In this document: positions 1-10,188 of the stretch, one piece after another
Position numbering within the stretch: the first letter of the stretch is position 1
Layout of the letters: every line of letters starts with the position of its first letter
Assembly (NCBI RefSeq): GCF_004368965.1
Contig: NZ_SORO01000001.1
Span: 434,001 to 498,000, forward strand
Direction: 5' to 3'
DNA: 64,000 nucleotides
Source: Leptospira meyeri
Lineage (GTDB): Bacteria > Spirochaetota > Leptospiria > Leptospirales > Leptospiraceae
Made by a program: the position numbers and the translations under genes
The notes under the pieces: model-generated
Databases searched by the model: none
Seen by the model: only the letters and a program-made list of their open reading frames with translations
What the model was told of the DNA's origin: nothing

Positions 1-1
1 T

Positions 2-982
2 CCAGGAGCTGAAATTCATGTATTAGTGAATGCCGGTACGGAATCTGTTTTGGATAACAATCCAGATTTAACAAAAGTTTGGTCACTTGATAAAAAACGA
101 ATCAAAAAGAATCCGTTTGCCTTTATGCATTTTGCTGGTTTATTAAAAAAAGAAACCTTTAACAAGGTGTATTCAGCGCACTTTTCATTTCGTTCGAGTT
201 TGTTATCATACCTAACAAGGGCACCGATTCGTATTGGTTATAAAGAATCTGGCTTTTCTTTTTTGCATACAAAGACGGTACAAAGACCCAAACAAGGTCC
301 TCACGAAGTAGAAAAACTATTTTCCCTTTTATTTGAAGAATATGATTTTCCGAAAGGAAGAGAAAGAAGGCCGTATTTATTCCCAGGGAAATTGGAGGAA
401 GATTCTTTTTTAATAAAGAAAAAGGAAATTATCAATAATGATGAGGGATACATTCTGATTGCTCCTTCTTCTCTTTGGGAAACAAAACGGATGCCAGAAG
501 AAAAATTTGTGAGTGTCATCACGCAGATCCTGAGGAAACGAAAAGAAACGGTTATTTTGATTGGTAGCAAAGCAGATTTGGAAATTGAAAATACTATTGT
601 TCGTTTGATGAAAACAGAACCATTGGAATTAAAAGAAAGGGATCGTTTGCTTTCACTTGTAGGAAAAACAAACCTAAAAGAGCTAATGGTTTGGATTCGA
701 AATGCCAGTGCGATTATTTCCAACGATTCCAGTCCTATTCATTTTGCTTCTGCTTTTAATACTCCGACAGTTATGTTGTATGGTGCGACCGTCCCGGCAT
801 TTGGGTATGGAAGCCTTTCCGATAAACATAAAATTTTGGAAGTACAGGGTCTAAATTGTAGACCTTGCGGGATTCACGGAGGACGAATTTGTCCAGAGGG
901 ACATTTTCGTTGTATGATGGACCAAAATCCTGTGAGAATTTTTGAAGCCTTAGAGGAAATCATCACTCATGAAATTACCTGA
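2..982 (+). CDS. Glycosyltransferase family 9 (LPS heptosyltransferase-like), 5' partial
   Basis: The reading frame is open to the left edge (in-frame codons from base 2 read PGAEIHVLVNAGTESV), so the N-terminus lies outside the window and the GTG at 26 is internal. The C-terminal half shows GT9 features: a sugar-nucleotide-binding start LIAPSSLWETKRMPEEKF about codon 145 after that GTG, a Rossmann strand VILIGSKADLEIE, and the family signature SNDSSPIHFASAFNTPTVML near the end. A Cys-rich tail (LNCRPCGIHGGRICPEGHF) follows. Family members transfer heptose or other sugars to the LPS core at the inner membrane; the exact sugar cannot be read from sequence. It overlaps the next gene by 14 bp, so the two are probably co-transcribed. 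Confidence 0.85.
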   Translation, partial: PGAEIHVLVNAGTESVLDNNPDLTKVWSLDKKRIKKNPFAFMHFAGLLKKETFNKVYSAHFSFRSSLLSYLTRAPIRIGYKESGFSFLHTKTVQRPKQGPHEVEKLFSLLFEEYDFPKGRERRPYLFPGKLEEDSFLIKKKEIINNDEGYILIAPSSLWETKRMPEEKFVSVITQILRKRKETVILIGSKADLEIENTIVRLMKTEPLELKERDRLLSLVGKTNLKELMVWIRNASAIISNDSSPIHFASAFNTPTVMLYGATVPAFGYGSLSDKHKILEVQGLNCRPCGIHGGRICPEGHFRCMMDQNPVRIFEALEEIITHEIT

Positions 983-2288
983 TAAAAAAACAAGAGAATA
1001 CAACTCTAAGTTATACCGTAGTCGGATCATCAACATTCAGAAAAAGTTGAAAAAAGGGGAAATCTTTTTACTCTTTGCCGCAAATCATAAGATTAGAAAC
1101 CGGGATGTGGAATATAAGTTTCGCCAAAACTCCGATTTTTACTACCTTACTGGAATAACAGAAGAAGACTCCATCCTTGTCATTACTCAAGATGTTTCAG
1201 GGATGTTTTGTCTGCCCAAAGACAAAGAAAAAGAAATTTGGACGGGTATTCGACTTGGAAAAGAAAAAATCAAATCCATGTTAGGTTTGGATTTTTCTTA
1301 TGACTTAAGTGATTGGGAAAAAGAAAGATCTGCCATCCTGATAGGGAATCATACTTTGTATTATTTTTTTGGAGAAAATCCAGACCGCGACCGGGAACTG
1401 ATTTCCGAATGTAGGAATCTATCGGAAAGAGGTCGGGAAGGAAAATTTGGCCCGCATAGGATTGAACATCCTCATTTTTTACATGAAGAAAGACTAAATA
1501 AATCCAAGGAAGAAATTGCACTTTTAAAAAATGCAGCAGAAGTCACAAAACTTGGCCATATGCGCATTATGCGAGAGAGTAAACCGGGGATGTATGAATA
1601 TGAATTGGAAGCACTTCTTGACCAGGAGTATTTAAAATACGGATCGATCGGCGGTGGGTATGGTCATATTGTTGCCACAGGAAAAAACGCCTGTATCCTT
1701 CATTACGTTAGTAATGATGACGTTCTAAAAGAAGGGGATTTGGTTCTAGTCGATTCAGGGGCAGAGTGGAATTATTATACAGCGGATGTCACACGTGTGT
1801 TTCCTGCCGGAAAAAAGTTCACCGAGGCTCAAAAAACAATCTATGAAATTGTATTGTATGCACAGAAAAATGCGATTCACAATTCTACTTCTGGAACTCC
1901 TTTCAATGAAGTACATGAAAAAACGGTTCGTTTCCTCAGTGATTGTTTAAGGGAAATGGGTTTTTTAAAGGGGAGTTTAGAAGAAATTCTCGAGAAAGGA
2001 ACTTATCGAAAATTTTATATGCACCGGACTGGACATTACTTGGGAATGGATGTTCACGATGTGGGAAGATACTTTTTGGATGGAAAGTCTAGACCTCTGA
2101 AGGATGGCCAGGTGGTGACAGTGGAACCTGGATTATATTTTGATCCAACGGATGAATCGATTCCGAAAGATTTTCGAGGGATTGGAATTCGAATTGAAGA
2201 TGATATTGTAATCCATGGAAAAACACCCATCAACTTAACTGAATCCATTCCCAAAGAAATATCTGAAATTGAAGCCTTGAAAGCTTAA
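969..2288 (+). CDS. pepP: Xaa-Pro aminopeptidase (M24 family, aminopeptidase P type)
   Basis: A 439-aa cytosolic metallopeptidase that removes an N-terminal residue preceding proline. The N-terminal AMP_N domain (about 1-165) carries the FRQNSDFYYLTG element, and the C-terminal pita-bread domain holds the dinuclear metal ligands: two Asp in LVDSGAEWNYYTADVTRVFP, His in HRTGHYLGMDVHDVG, Glu in VTVEPGLYF and Glu in GIRIEDDIVI. Length is typical of bacterial PepP. The ATG overlaps the end of the upstream glycosyltransferase by 14 bp, suggesting translational coupling with no functional link. Proline-specific M24 members cannot be split further by sight. Confidence 0.92.
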   Translation: MKLPDKKTREYNSKLYRSRIINIQKKLKKGEIFLLFAANHKIRNRDVEYKFRQNSDFYYLTGITEEDSILVITQDVSGMFCLPKDKEKEIWTGIRLGKEKIKSMLGLDFSYDLSDWEKERSAILIGNHTLYYFFGENPDRDRELISECRNLSERGREGKFGPHRIEHPHFLHEERLNKSKEEIALLKNAAEVTKLGHMRIMRESKPGMYEYELEALLDQEYLKYGSIGGGYGHIVATGKNACILHYVSNDDVLKEGDLVLVDSGAEWNYYTADVTRVFPAGKKFTEAQKTIYEIVLYAQKNAIHNSTSGTPFNEVHEKTVRFLSDCLREMGFLKGSLEEILEKGTYRKFYMHRTGHYLGMDVHDVGRYFLDGKSRPLKDGQVVTVEPGLYFDPTDESIPKDFRGIGIRIEDDIVIHGKTPINLTESIPKEISEIEALKA

Positions 2289-2321
2289 GATTTTCGATTT
2301 GTCTTTGTTATTCGGTTATGT

Positions 2322-2780
2322 ATGAGTAGAGAACTTCCCAAACGCTTTCGATCTGTTCGGTATTTTGATCGAATCAGTTCTGAAATTGCTGATATTGTTC
2401 GTTTCGAAATGGAAAAATTGGGTTACCCCGGTCTCACAACCTCTCATTTCGAAATTTTGACCTTTCTATTGAGAAGTAAGGTTCCGATCAATATGACTCA
2501 AATTGCTAAAACCATTGAGAAGACGAAACCGACTTGCACGGTTCTTGTGAATCGATTGGTGAAAGAAGGTCTTGTGGAACGAAATCCTTCTCCAAACGAC
2601 GGAAGGGAATGGGCTTTACTATTATCAACGGATGGGAAAAAAATACGAAAGAAAATTGTGACTATCTCCGCAAAACTTCTTTCGTTACAAACTTGGGGTA
2701 TCTCAAAAGAAAACGAGGATATTTTGTATCCTATCCTCGAAGAAATATACAAACACATTCGAAATAAAAGAGAAAATTAA
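2322..2780 (+). CDS. MarR-family transcriptional regulator
   Basis: A 152-aa protein with a MarR winged helix: helix-turn-helix about residues 55-85 (MTQIAKTIEKTKPTCTVLVN), then the wing VKEGLVERNPSPNDGREWALLLSTDGKK with the family D-R (here NDGRE) wing motif. MarR proteins bind short palindromes as dimers and usually respond to small phenolic or acyl-CoA type ligands; the ligand is unknown here. It follows pepP by 33 bp and is convergent with a crotonase-family gene whose promoter region contains a MarR-like palindrome (3575-3588), so that gene is a candidate target (inference). Confidence 0.85.
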   Translation: MSRELPKRFRSVRYFDRISSEIADIVRFEMEKLGYPGLTTSHFEILTFLLRSKVPINMTQIAKTIEKTKPTCTVLVNRLVKEGLVERNPSPNDGREWALLLSTDGKKIRKKIVTISAKLLSLQTWGISKENEDILYPILEEIYKHIRNKREN

Positions 2781-2796
2781 ATCTTTTGTTTTTATC

Positions 2797-3555
2797 TTAG
2801 GAAGTAAAAACAGGTCTTCTGACTTGAACGGAAGCAGAAATACCTTCCTGAGCATCTTTTGATTGAATGCTTTGGATGGTGGCTTGAATATCCGTCTCAA
2901 TTAAAGACAAAATTGTTTTTTGTACATTCAAAATTCCTAATTTTGTATCTTTCATTGCGGACAGAGAATTTTTTTTGAGTTTTGTTTGGAGAGATTTTGA
3001 TTTTTTTTTCAAGTCTTCTTCTGTTCCTGCAATTTCTTCAAACAAACTTGGCATTTCTTTTGCTTTGAATGCATCACCTAATAGTACATGACGTTTTGCC
3101 GCATCGTATCCAACTGCTTCTCCAAGTAAGGCATAAATAAAGGAAGGAACTTGGATTCCAATTTTGACCTCTGGTAAACCAAATCGTATGTCCTCAGTCG
3201 CATAACGATAGTCACAAACAAGTGCAAGCATTGCTCCATATCCTAAAGCATGGCCAGAAATCTCTGCGATTGTTGGAACGGGAAGGGTAAATAAAGCTTT
3301 TAAGTTGTCATAGAATAAATTTAAAAATGGCGCCAGGTCTTTGGAAAGATCCATTGTACTGACAGTAGTAAGATCAAGTCCTAAAGAAAAGGTACCGGGA
3401 GAATCACTTTTTAATACGATGGCTTTGGAATTTGATTCCTTAGCAATTTGAATTGTCTTTTTCAATTCCAAAAACGATTCGTTAGAAAAACTGTTCTTGT
3501 CGTTAATGCCCAATCGGATAAATCCGATTCCGTCTATTTGTTCAAATGAAATCAT
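2797..3555 (-). CDS. Enoyl-CoA hydratase/isomerase (crotonase) family protein
   Basis: A 252-aa crotonase-fold protein acting on acyl-CoA thioesters. The ATG at 3555 is preferred over the upstream one at 3615 because GAGG lies 8 nt before it and the protein then begins MISFEQIDGIGFIRLG, the usual first strand. Oxyanion-hole regions are SPGTFSLGLDL and SGHALGYGAMLALVCDYRYA. The first catalytic Glu of hydratases (Glu144 in the rat enzyme, in GGGCELA) is Met here, while the second (GLPEVKIG) is kept, which fits an isomerase-like or other crotonase activity better than classical hydration. It is convergent with the marR gene and downstream of the M20 amidohydrolase on the same strand. Confidence 0.85.
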   Translation of the reverse strand: MISFEQIDGIGFIRLGINDKNSFSNESFLELKKTIQIAKESNSKAIVLKSDSPGTFSLGLDLTTVSTMDLSKDLAPFLNLFYDNLKALFTLPVPTIAEISGHALGYGAMLALVCDYRYATEDIRFGLPEVKIGIQVPSFIYALLGEAVGYDAAKRHVLLGDAFKAKEMPSLFEEIAGTEEDLKKKSKSLQTKLKKNSLSAMKDTKLGILNVQKTILSLIETDIQATIQSIQSKDAQEGISASVQVRRPVFTS

Positions 3556-3574
3556 TGGAATCCTCGGAAAAATG

Positions 3575-3588
3575 GTTAGATGTCTAAC
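3575..3588. promoter_or_regulatory. 14-bp palindrome upstream of the crotonase gene, possible MarR operator
   Basis: GTTAGA-TG-TCTAAC is a perfect inverted repeat with a 2-nt centre, 20 bp upstream of the crotonase start. It resembles known MarR/SlyA-type sites (TTAG-n4-CTAA). It sits directly downstream of a plausible -10, where a repressor would block transcription. Assignment to the neighbouring MarR protein is inference. Confidence 0.45.
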
Positions 3589-3615
3589 TAATAAAATGGG
3601 GCGAAAAACAGACAA
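3588..3615 (-). promoter_or_regulatory. Possible promoter of the crotonase gene
   Basis: On the - strand TTGTCT (3615-3610) and TATTAG (3593-3588) are separated by 16 nt, each 4/6 to the sigma-70 consensus. The -10 touches the edge of the palindrome at 3575-3588. By eye only. Confidence 0.35.
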
Positions 3616-3628
3616 GTTTATTTTTTGT

Positions 3629-4810
3629 TTAAATTGAATTTAAAAGATACGTTTTGATGACTTCTTTCATCACTGAAAGTCCGATGGGAAGTGCATCCTC
3701 GTCAAAATCAAAAAAAGAACTATGGTGGGAGTGAATAAATCCTTTCGCCTCGTTCCGAGAACCAATAAAAAAATAACAACCAGGTCTTTCCATAAGAAAG
3801 GCAGAAAAGTCTTCCCCTCCCATGGTCCTTGTATTTTCTTCGGTGAGACAATCTTCACCCAGAATATTCTTTGCTGCAACTCGCACGATGTCAGCCATTG
3901 CCTGGTCATTGATTGTTGGTTTGTCGATTCGGTTGTATTCGAAGTCGATACTGGCTCCAAAACCTGCTGCTACTTGGTTCACTAGGGATTCCATTCGTTT
4001 GGGGATCAATTCATAAACGGATTTCGAATAGGTACGAACAGTTCCATGAAGGGTTGCCGTTTCTGGGATGACATTGAAAGCATTTCCTGAATGAAAAGAT
4101 CCCACTGTCACAACGCATGGTTCCAAAGGGTCGACGTTTCTAGAAACTAATGTTTGTAAAGCGGTTACTATGTGGGAGCCAACTACAATCGGGTCTACGG
4201 TGTGCTGGGGGATGGCTCCGTGGCCAGAGGTTCCTTTTATCGTAATTTTAAATTCATCAACAGAAGCCATCATAGTTCCGTTGACTACCCCCACTTTCCC
4301 TAAATCAATATGATTCCAGACATGAAGGGCAAAAACCGAATCTACCTTGTAGCGATCCAAAATTCCAGAGGCGATCATTTTATCCGCCCCTGAACCACCT
4401 TCTTCGGCTGGTTGAAAACAAAGGAGAACTCTACCCTTGGGAACAAATTCTGAAAAAGATGATTTAAGTTCGGAAGAAAGGGCCATGAGGATGCTCGTGT
4501 GCCCATCATGTCCGCATGCATGCATCTTACCTGGGTTTTTGCTTTTGTACTCGTGGTTATTTTCTTCGTGGATGGGAAGAGCATCCATATCAGCTCGGAC
4601 GAGGATGGTTTTTCCTGGAATTCCGGAATCGAATAAAGCGACAAGGCCAGTTTCCGCAATTCCTGATTCCACTTGGAAACCTAAAGATTCTAAATGCGCC
4701 TTCACAAAAGAAGCAGTTTCCCTTTCCTCATACTTGAGTTCAGGGAACTGATGGAAGGTACGTCTATAACGAACCATTTCCTCTTTTCGATGAGAAGGAT
4801 AGACTTTCAT
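3629..4810 (-). CDS. M20 family amidohydrolase (hippurate hydrolase / N-acyl-amino-acid amidohydrolase type)
   Basis: A 393-aa cytosolic zinc hydrolase that removes an acyl group from an N-acyl amino acid or similar amide. Metal-binding elements are visible: [39 protein letters not shown] (Cys/His ligands) and [15 protein letters not shown] (Glu pair), with a dimerisation/lid domain around 180-290 ([20 protein letters not shown]) and a C-terminal [15 protein letters not shown]. Length and order match the AmhX/HipO/IAA-amidohydrolase group. Its ATG overlaps the 3' end of the TolC-type gene by 4 bp, so they are probably one transcript. Substrate cannot be told from sequence. Confidence 0.9.
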   Translation of the reverse strand: MKVYPSHRKEEMVRYRRTFHQFPELKYEERETASFVKAHLESLGFQVESGIAETGLVALFDSGIPGKTILVRADMDALPIHEENNHEYKSKNPGKMHACGHDGHTSILMALSSELKSSFSEFVPKGRVLLCFQPAEEGGSGADKMIASGILDRYKVDSVFALHVWNHIDLGKVGVVNGTMMASVDEFKITIKGTSGHGAIPQHTVDPIVVGSHIVTALQTLVSRNVDPLEPCVVTVGSFHSGNAFNVIPETATLHGTVRTYSKSVYELIPKRMESLVNQVAAGFGASIDFEYNRIDKPTINDQAMADIVRVAAKNILGEDCLTEENTRTMGGEDFSAFLMERPGCYFFIGSRNEAKGFIHSHHSSFFDFDEDALPIGLSVMKEVIKTYLLNSI

Positions 4811-6498
4811 AACTTGTCAGTTTCTTGTTTGGCCCTTTTTTCGACTTCCTCTAAGATTGAGTAAAGATCGAGTCCATATTTCTCAAAAAGAGAATTTTTT
4901 GCCAATTCATAACGAACTAAATTGATATTAAAATTAATTTTTGCCTGTGTCACGGCAAGTTCTACATTCGCTAAACTATCCAATGCATTTTTAACGTTAA
5001 CGGCTGTATAACGTCCTTGGCGAAAACGTTCAATCAATCCATTATAGAAAATTTCTGTTTCTTTCCTGGTTTTTGTTAAATCTTTTAGGAGAGCATGACT
5101 TGCTAAAACCGCTTCGTAACGGTTATCAATTTCTTGAGAAATTTCTTGTTCCAAATTTTGGATTTTCATTTCGTTGACTTTGAGATTTGTTTCCGCATCT
5201 CGAATTCCTGCTTTGATTCCTAAATCCCAAAGAGGATAAGACATTTTTAATTCTGCAACAATCTGTGGGTAATTGAAAGATGTTATTCCCCTTTGGCGCG
5301 CAATGAAGTTGTCCTGAGGAGAAATAAAATTCTGTCCAATCGAACTATAGGAAAAGGTTGCAAGTAATGAAGGATCATCTTCAGCAAGAGCAGTGTTTAA
5401 AGCAAGTTTTGCAATTTCTCTTTCCCGTTTTAAGATTAGATAGTCAGTTCTTCTGGAAAGTGCATATTCTTTGTCTGCCTTTAGGTTAATTCCTGTTGGT
5501 AATGTTTCACTTAAATCAGTTACACCTTCAATGGAAGAGCCAGTGTCCACATTTAGAATACGAACTAAATTTCTTTCGGCTTCAATTCGATCTACTTTTG
5601 CTTTTTCTAAAAGGGATTGTGTTCTTAAAAAAGCCTGGTTCCATTGGTTGACTTCAAATCCTTCCGAAAGTCCAAGTCCTGTTTTTCGTAAGGTTAGGCG
5701 TCGAATTTCTTCTGTGTTTTTTGAAACTTTTTCATAAGTGGCAATCCGAGAATCAACAATGCTAAGAGACCAATAATCTACCAGGATTTTAACCACAAGT
5801 TGAGTTAAGATATTGATGTAATTTTCACGAACAAGCAGGGTTTGGTTTTTTAAAAGTTTTTCTTTATCTTCTTCGTTTTTGCCAAACCCATATTTGAGTA
5901 ACTCTTGAGACAAAGTAACAGAAAGGGCACCAGTATACATAGGTGGTGCTGCGAGCAAACTTCCAAATCCACTTTGTGAATTGGGGTCTTCAAAAGCATT
6001 TACGTCATAACGAATGGTACTGATTTCAGTTTTGAAATATGTTCCTGTTTTGAACTGTTTTTCAATGCCGGCTGAAATTTTATCTTGGGAACGAATCGTT
6101 CCGGCAAAGATGTTGTTTCTATTATTCGGAAAAAGTTGTTTGGAAGACTGGATACTTGCCAAAGCCTTCCAAGTGTATTTGGATTCATTTTTCCATTCGG
6201 GACTGTCTGCTTTGACTATTTCCAATTTGGCATTTTGAACAATGGTGTTGTTTTCAATGACCTGTTCAATGGCTTGGGAGATCGTGAGTCGTAGTTTTTT
6301 CGGACCAACCCCCGTTTGGAGGGGTTCAGGAATGGTGTTCCCGTTTTCCCACTGGGAAAGCTGCATCCGTTTGACATCCTCTTCAAAGTCAGTTTCAGCA
6401 AAAATTGGGAAACTTAAAAGACTAAAAGATATTAACCAGCTGGTCAACTTTCGAGGACTTATAAAAAAATACGGGGTAGAAATATTGTGACTGTTCAA
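4807..6498 (-). CDS. TolC-family outer membrane efflux protein
   Basis: An outer-membrane channel protein of type I secretion or RND/ABC efflux systems. A signal peptide (hydrophobic [17 protein letters not shown], then ETDFEED) is followed by two repeats of long alpha-helical hairpins, for example [20 protein letters not shown] and the C-terminal [24 protein letters not shown]. About 560 aa, longer than E. coli TolC. There is no in-frame ATG before the signal peptide; candidate starts are TTG at 6498 (chosen, gives a compact n-region), TTG at 6552 and TTG at 6447. No membrane-fusion protein or pump is adjacent, so its partners are encoded elsewhere. It is coupled to the M20 amidohydrolase downstream. 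Confidence 0.85.
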   Translation of the reverse strand: MNSHNISTPYFFISPRKLTSWLISFSLLSFPIFAETDFEEDVKRMQLSQWENGNTIPEPLQTGVGPKKLRLTISQAIEQVIENNTIVQNAKLEIVKADSPEWKNESKYTWKALASIQSSKQLFPNNRNNIFAGTIRSQDKISAGIEKQFKTGTYFKTEISTIRYDVNAFEDPNSQSGFGSLLAAPPMYTGALSVTLSQELLKYGFGKNEEDKEKLLKNQTLLVRENYINILTQLVVKILVDYWSLSIVDSRIATYEKVSKNTEEIRRLTLRKTGLGLSEGFEVNQWNQAFLRTQSLLEKAKVDRIEAERNLVRILNVDTGSSIEGVTDLSETLPTGINLKADKEYALSRRTDYLILKREREIAKLALNTALAEDDPSLLATFSYSSIGQNFISPQDNFIARQRGITSFNYPQIVAELKMSYPLWDLGIKAGIRDAETNLKVNEMKIQNLEQEISQEIDNRYEAVLASHALLKDLTKTRKETEIFYNGLIERFRQGRYTAVNVKNALDSLANVELAVTQAKINFNINLVRYELAKNSLFEKYGLDLYSILEEVEKRAKQETDKL

Positions 6499-6607
6499 TG
6501 GAAACTTCTTAAACCCCTTACACAGACAAGATGAAAAAATCAATGTTGTCAATCAACCTAAAATGTAAAAAGCTACGTGGAGAAACCTTAGTTTCTGGGG
6601 GAACATT

Positions 6608-8677
6608 GTGGCAAATCTGTCGAAAAAACCGAATCGTTTGGTTCATGAAAAAAGTCCTTACCTGTTACAACATGCACACAATCCCGTAGATTGGTTTCCC
6701 TGGGGAGCGGAAGCCTTCGAAAACGCCCAAAAAGAGGATAAAATCATCCTTTTGTCCATTGGGTATTCGACTTGTCACTGGTGCCATGTGATGGAACGGG
6801 AATCCTTTGAGGATGATTCCACAGCGGAAGTCTTAAACCGTGATTTCGTATGCATCAAGTTAGACAGGGAAGAACGTCCAGACATAGATAAAATTTATAT
6901 GGATGCTTTGCATGCCATGGGAACCCAAGGGGGGTGGCCACTCAATATGTTTCTCACCCCAACAAAGGAACCAATCCTTGGCGGAACTTACTTTCCTCCG
7001 GAAAATCGCTACGGAAAACGAAGTTTTAAAGAAGTCCTTCGGTTGGTCTCGGATGCATGGAAGAACCAAAGAGAAGAACTGATCACTGCTGCTACGGATT
7101 TGACACAGTATTTACGAGACAATGAAACTAGGCCAAATGAAGGAAAAGTTCCCGCTAAAGAAATCATCGAAAAAAATTTTGAACGATACGTGCAAGTGTA
7201 CGATAAAGAATTTTTTGGATTCAAAACCAACTCCGTAAATAAATTTCCCCCCAGTATGGCCCTCAGTTTCCTTACGGAATTTTACTTATTAAAAAAGGAT
7301 CCGAGGGCTCTCGAGATGGCTTTTAACACGGCATATGCAATGAAATCTGGCGGGATATATGACCAAGTCGGTGGTGGAATTTGCCGTTATGCGACCGATC
7401 ATGAATGGCTTGTTCCTCATTTTGAAAAGATGTTGTATGACAACTCCCTTTATGTTGAAGCACTTGCTTTGTTATACAAGGCCACGGAAGAACCTTTCTT
7501 TTTGGAGGTAATTCGAGAGATTGTCACGTATATCAGACGTGATATGACCTTAGGATCAGGCGGAATCGCCAGTGCGGAAGATGCAGATTCCGAAGGAGAA
7601 GAAGGAAAGTTTTACATTTGGAACCATTCCGAATTCAATCAAATCGTTCCTGAAGAAGAAATCCAAGGATTTTGGAATGTTACTGAAGAAGGAAATTTTG
7701 AACATCAGAACATCTTACATGTTTATTGGAAGGGAAAAAACCCATTTGTGGATGGAATCCAATTTAAACCAGAGTTTATAAACAAAATAGAAAAAACAAA
7801 GGAAAAATTATTGGCCCATCGTAGCCAAAGGATTCGTCCCCTTCGGGATGACAAAGTCCTCACTTCATGGAATTGTCTTTGGATCCGTGCTCTTTTGTCT
7901 GCTTATGAAGTTTCCGGAGACACTGAATATCTAAACGATGCCAAAAAAATCTATCGATTTATCACAAAACAACTAGTAGGTGACGATGGTTCTATCTTAA
8001 GACGATTCCGAGAAGGGGAAGCAAAATATTTTGGTACTCTTCCCGATTATACGGAATTTATTTGGGTGTCTATGAAACTTTTCCAGTTGGATGAGGATAT
8101 AGAAGCATATGAAATTGGGAAAAAATCATTGGATTATGTTTTTGCCAATTTCGAATCCAAGGTGGGGCCATTTTATGAATCTTATCATGGAAACGAAGAT
8201 TTAATTGTTAGAACCATCGAAGGATATGATGGAGTAGAACCTTCTGGAAATTCTACTATCTTACATTTGTTTTACCTTTTGTTTTCCATTGGGTATAAAA
8301 AAGTAGATCTTCAGAAAAAAGCAAATTCCATCTTCGCATACTTCCTTCCCGAACTCACACAAAATTCCTTAAGTTATCCTTCGATGATTTCTGCGTTCCA
8401 AAAATTCCAATACCCGTCCAAGGAAGTCCTTGTGGTTTATAAAGGCTATGATGCGGCTGAAATCAAAGAAATTCGGAAAAAGTTAAGTGAATTAAAAGAT
8501 CCAAATTTGGTTTGGCTTGTTTTGGAAGAATCGAATGCGAAGGCATTAGCTCCGGAGCTGGAACTGCTTACGGGCAGAAGTGCTGGTTCTGGAATTCTAT
8601 ATTATGTATGCCGTAATTTTTCTTGTGAATTACCAAAAGACAACTGGGAAGAAACACTCACTCTTATACAACAATAG
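6608..8677 (+). CDS. DUF255/YyaL-family thioredoxin-domain protein
   Basis: A 689-aa protein of the family that includes B. subtilis YyaL and mammalian SPATA20. The N-terminal 170 residues form a thioredoxin-like domain with an unusual CHWCH motif ([17 protein letters not shown]) followed by [11 protein letters not shown]; the rest is an (alpha/alpha) toroid resembling N-acylglucosamine 2-epimerase/cellobiose epimerase folds, with [17 protein letters not shown] and [17 protein letters not shown]. Biochemical function is not firmly known. The GTG start is supported by GGGGGAA 4 nt upstream. A 6-bp inverted repeat (AGAAAC-CTTA-GTTTCT, 6581-6596) precedes that ribosome binding site. It is divergent from the TolC gene and its 3' end overlaps rsfS by 14 bp. 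Confidence 0.9.
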   Translation: MANLSKKPNRLVHEKSPYLLQHAHNPVDWFPWGAEAFENAQKEDKIILLSIGYSTCHWCHVMERESFEDDSTAEVLNRDFVCIKLDREERPDIDKIYMDALHAMGTQGGWPLNMFLTPTKEPILGGTYFPPENRYGKRSFKEVLRLVSDAWKNQREELITAATDLTQYLRDNETRPNEGKVPAKEIIEKNFERYVQVYDKEFFGFKTNSVNKFPPSMALSFLTEFYLLKKDPRALEMAFNTAYAMKSGGIYDQVGGGICRYATDHEWLVPHFEKMLYDNSLYVEALALLYKATEEPFFLEVIREIVTYIRRDMTLGSGGIASAEDADSEGEEGKFYIWNHSEFNQIVPEEEIQGFWNVTEEGNFEHQNILHVYWKGKNPFVDGIQFKPEFINKIEKTKEKLLAHRSQRIRPLRDDKVLTSWNCLWIRALLSAYEVSGDTEYLNDAKKIYRFITKQLVGDDGSILRRFREGEAKYFGTLPDYTEFIWVSMKLFQLDEDIEAYEIGKKSLDYVFANFESKVGPFYESYHGNEDLIVRTIEGYDGVEPSGNSTILHLFYLLFSIGYKKVDLQKKANSIFAYFLPELTQNSLSYPSMISAFQKFQYPSKEVLVVYKGYDAAEIKEIRKKLSELKDPNLVWLVLEESNAKALAPELELLTGRSAGSGILYYVCRNFSCELPKDNWEETLTLIQQ

Positions 8678-9029
8678 GAGTGGCATCGCCCCAAAGACGA
8701 TCTAACGAGTAGTAGGTTCTCATTTCGTCAGTCATAATATGAACACAAATTTCACCGTAATCCAGAAGGATCCAACCGGTGGCGTCCTTCGGTAGGTCAG
8801 TAAGGTTTTGCCTTTTGACCGCGAGTTTCAAAGGTTTCATATACTTATCAATGTCCTTCGCACAAGACCTACCTTGTGTTTCGGTTTTGACCGTTGCAAT
8901 AACAAATAAGGATAAATAACTATGTACGTCTTTTAGATCCAAAAATTGAATGTTTTCGCACTTTTTGTCAATTAACGTTTGTTTGATCTTTTTTAGATGT
9001 TCTAATGTCTCGGCACTGATATTCGGCAT
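8664..9029 (-). CDS. rsfS: Ribosome silencing factor RsfS
   Basis: A 121-aa RsfS/Iojap protein that binds ribosomal protein L14 and blocks joining of the subunits under nutrient limitation. Family elements: [29 protein letters not shown] near the start, [38 protein letters not shown] and the final [12 protein letters not shown]. Length is normal. It ends the nadD-yqeK-LytR_C run, the standard bacterial context for rsfS, and follows the LytR_C gene by one base. Confidence 0.95.
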   Translation of the reverse strand: MPNISAETLEHLKKIKQTLIDKKCENIQFLDLKDVHSYLSLFVIATVKTETQGRSCAKDIDKYMKPLKLAVKRQNLTDLPKDATGWILLDYGEICVHIMTDEMRTYYSLDRLWGDATPIVV

Positions 9030-9030
9030 T

Positions 9031-10188
9031 TTAGTCCTTGGAATTTTGAAAATCTTCCCCGAGGATCACAGTAGCATCAAGCCCCAAATCCTTTCTCAGT
9101 GCAAAGTAAACCTTGCGTCCTTGAAAAGTATCGGAGATAAGATCTGTGTACTGTGTGTTTCCGGAGCGGTTTAGGATGATACTGGATTTAAAACTAGAAT
9201 CCCAGGCATTGTCAACGGAGAGAACTTTCAGACCCTTATCATTCAGAAGTACCTTACCGTATCTGGCAAGCCCATTTTTGGGAGTTCCATTTAAGACTTC
9301 GATCCTTGCTCTTTCCCCTTCGCTAAAGGATAAAGACTTTATTTCACTAGAGAATTTATGAAAAGCAACTTTTACCGTTTCTTCATTTGCTTTTAAAACT
9401 TCATCTTTGAATTTAGGGCGACCCATTGGCTCACCCGGGACTTCTGAAACGCCAAAATGGATTTTCTCTTTTTTTAAAAAATCAATCAATGTTTCCCATT
9501 CTTTGGCAGAAAGATTTGTGGTCATTTGGTTATGAAGGAAAGCTACTCTTTGTTTTCCAAGTAGGTCTTTTTTATCATGGATGGATTCAAGGATCGTCAA
9601 AAAGATTGTTTCTTGGATTTCGAGCCTTCTGATATAGGAAATCATAGATTCATCGGTGAGTGAACTCATCCAATCAAAACAATCTTCACCATCCAAAATA
9701 TATGTTTGTTTATTACGAGCGTAGTTTTTGGTTATATGCAGTGATTTTGGTTCAAAAAATAAATTCAAGCCACCAAGCAAATTGATCCAATTTTGAAATT
9801 GTGTTTTGGTCCAAACAATCTTGAATGGGATACTAGAATCTAAAGTGTCTTCCAAAACAGATTCCACATAAGAAGGGGCAGAACTTCCTTTTTCTTTGAG
9901 AGATTTTTCTCCATCATCGAAACTGGTTTTGGGATTTACAAAAAATAGCGCAGCTTTCTTTTCATTTGGATAAAACTCCGCATAAAGAGAAAATAGGTAT
10001 TCATCCTTTTCACCTAAGACAGAGAATAAAATAGGAAGTCGTTTGCTTTGGGAAAATTTTTGATCTAGAGAAAAGCCTCCTTTTGAACGAAAAACTAAAA
10101 AAAGGAGAGCAATCAAAAAGAAGGAACCAGCTAAAATGAGAAGACTTTTTGCCGGGATCGGTTGTTTTTTCGGAGCTTCGCGTAACAT
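9031..10188 (-). CDS. LytR_C-domain membrane protein (degenerate LCP-like)
   Basis: A 385-aa protein with one N-terminal membrane segment (about 17-36, SLLILAGSFFLIALLFLVF) and a periplasmic remainder. The middle (about 45-270) resembles a LytR-CpsA-Psr domain in length and in elements such as LGGLNLFF, but the conserved Asp/Arg catalytic signature of LCP phosphotransferases is not recognisable. The C-terminal 90 residues (IEVLNGTPKNGLARYGKVLL through GLDATVILGED) match the LytR_C domain. Canonical LCP proteins attach undecaprenyl-linked polymers to peptidoglycan; whether this one is enzymatic is doubtful. It sits between yqeK and rsfS, where an LCP gene also lies in other bacteria, and its start abuts yqeK with no gap. 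Confidence 0.7.
   Translation of the reverse strand: MLREAPKKQPIPAKSLLILAGSFFLIALLFLVFRSKGGFSLDQKFSQSKRLPILFSVLGEKDEYLFSLYAEFYPNEKKAALFFVNPKTSFDDGEKSLKEKGSSAPSYVESVLEDTLDSSIPFKIVWTKTQFQNWINLLGGLNLFFEPKSLHITKNYARNKQTYILDGEDCFDWMSSLTDESMISYIRRLEIQETIFLTILESIHDKKDLLGKQRVAFLHNQMTTNLSAKEWETLIDFLKKEKIHFGVSEVPGEPMGRPKFKDEVLKANEETVKVAFHKFSSEIKSLSFSEGERARIEVLNGTPKNGLARYGKVLLNDKGLKVLSVDNAWDSSFKSSIILNRSGNTQYTDLISDTFQGRKVYFALRKDLGLDATVILGEDFQNSKD

Noticed and set aside
2788..2811. Inverted repeat GTTTTTA / TAAAAAC between marR and the crotonase gene as terminator
   Set aside because: The 7-bp stem is almost all A-T and overlaps the crotonase stop, so it would be too weak.
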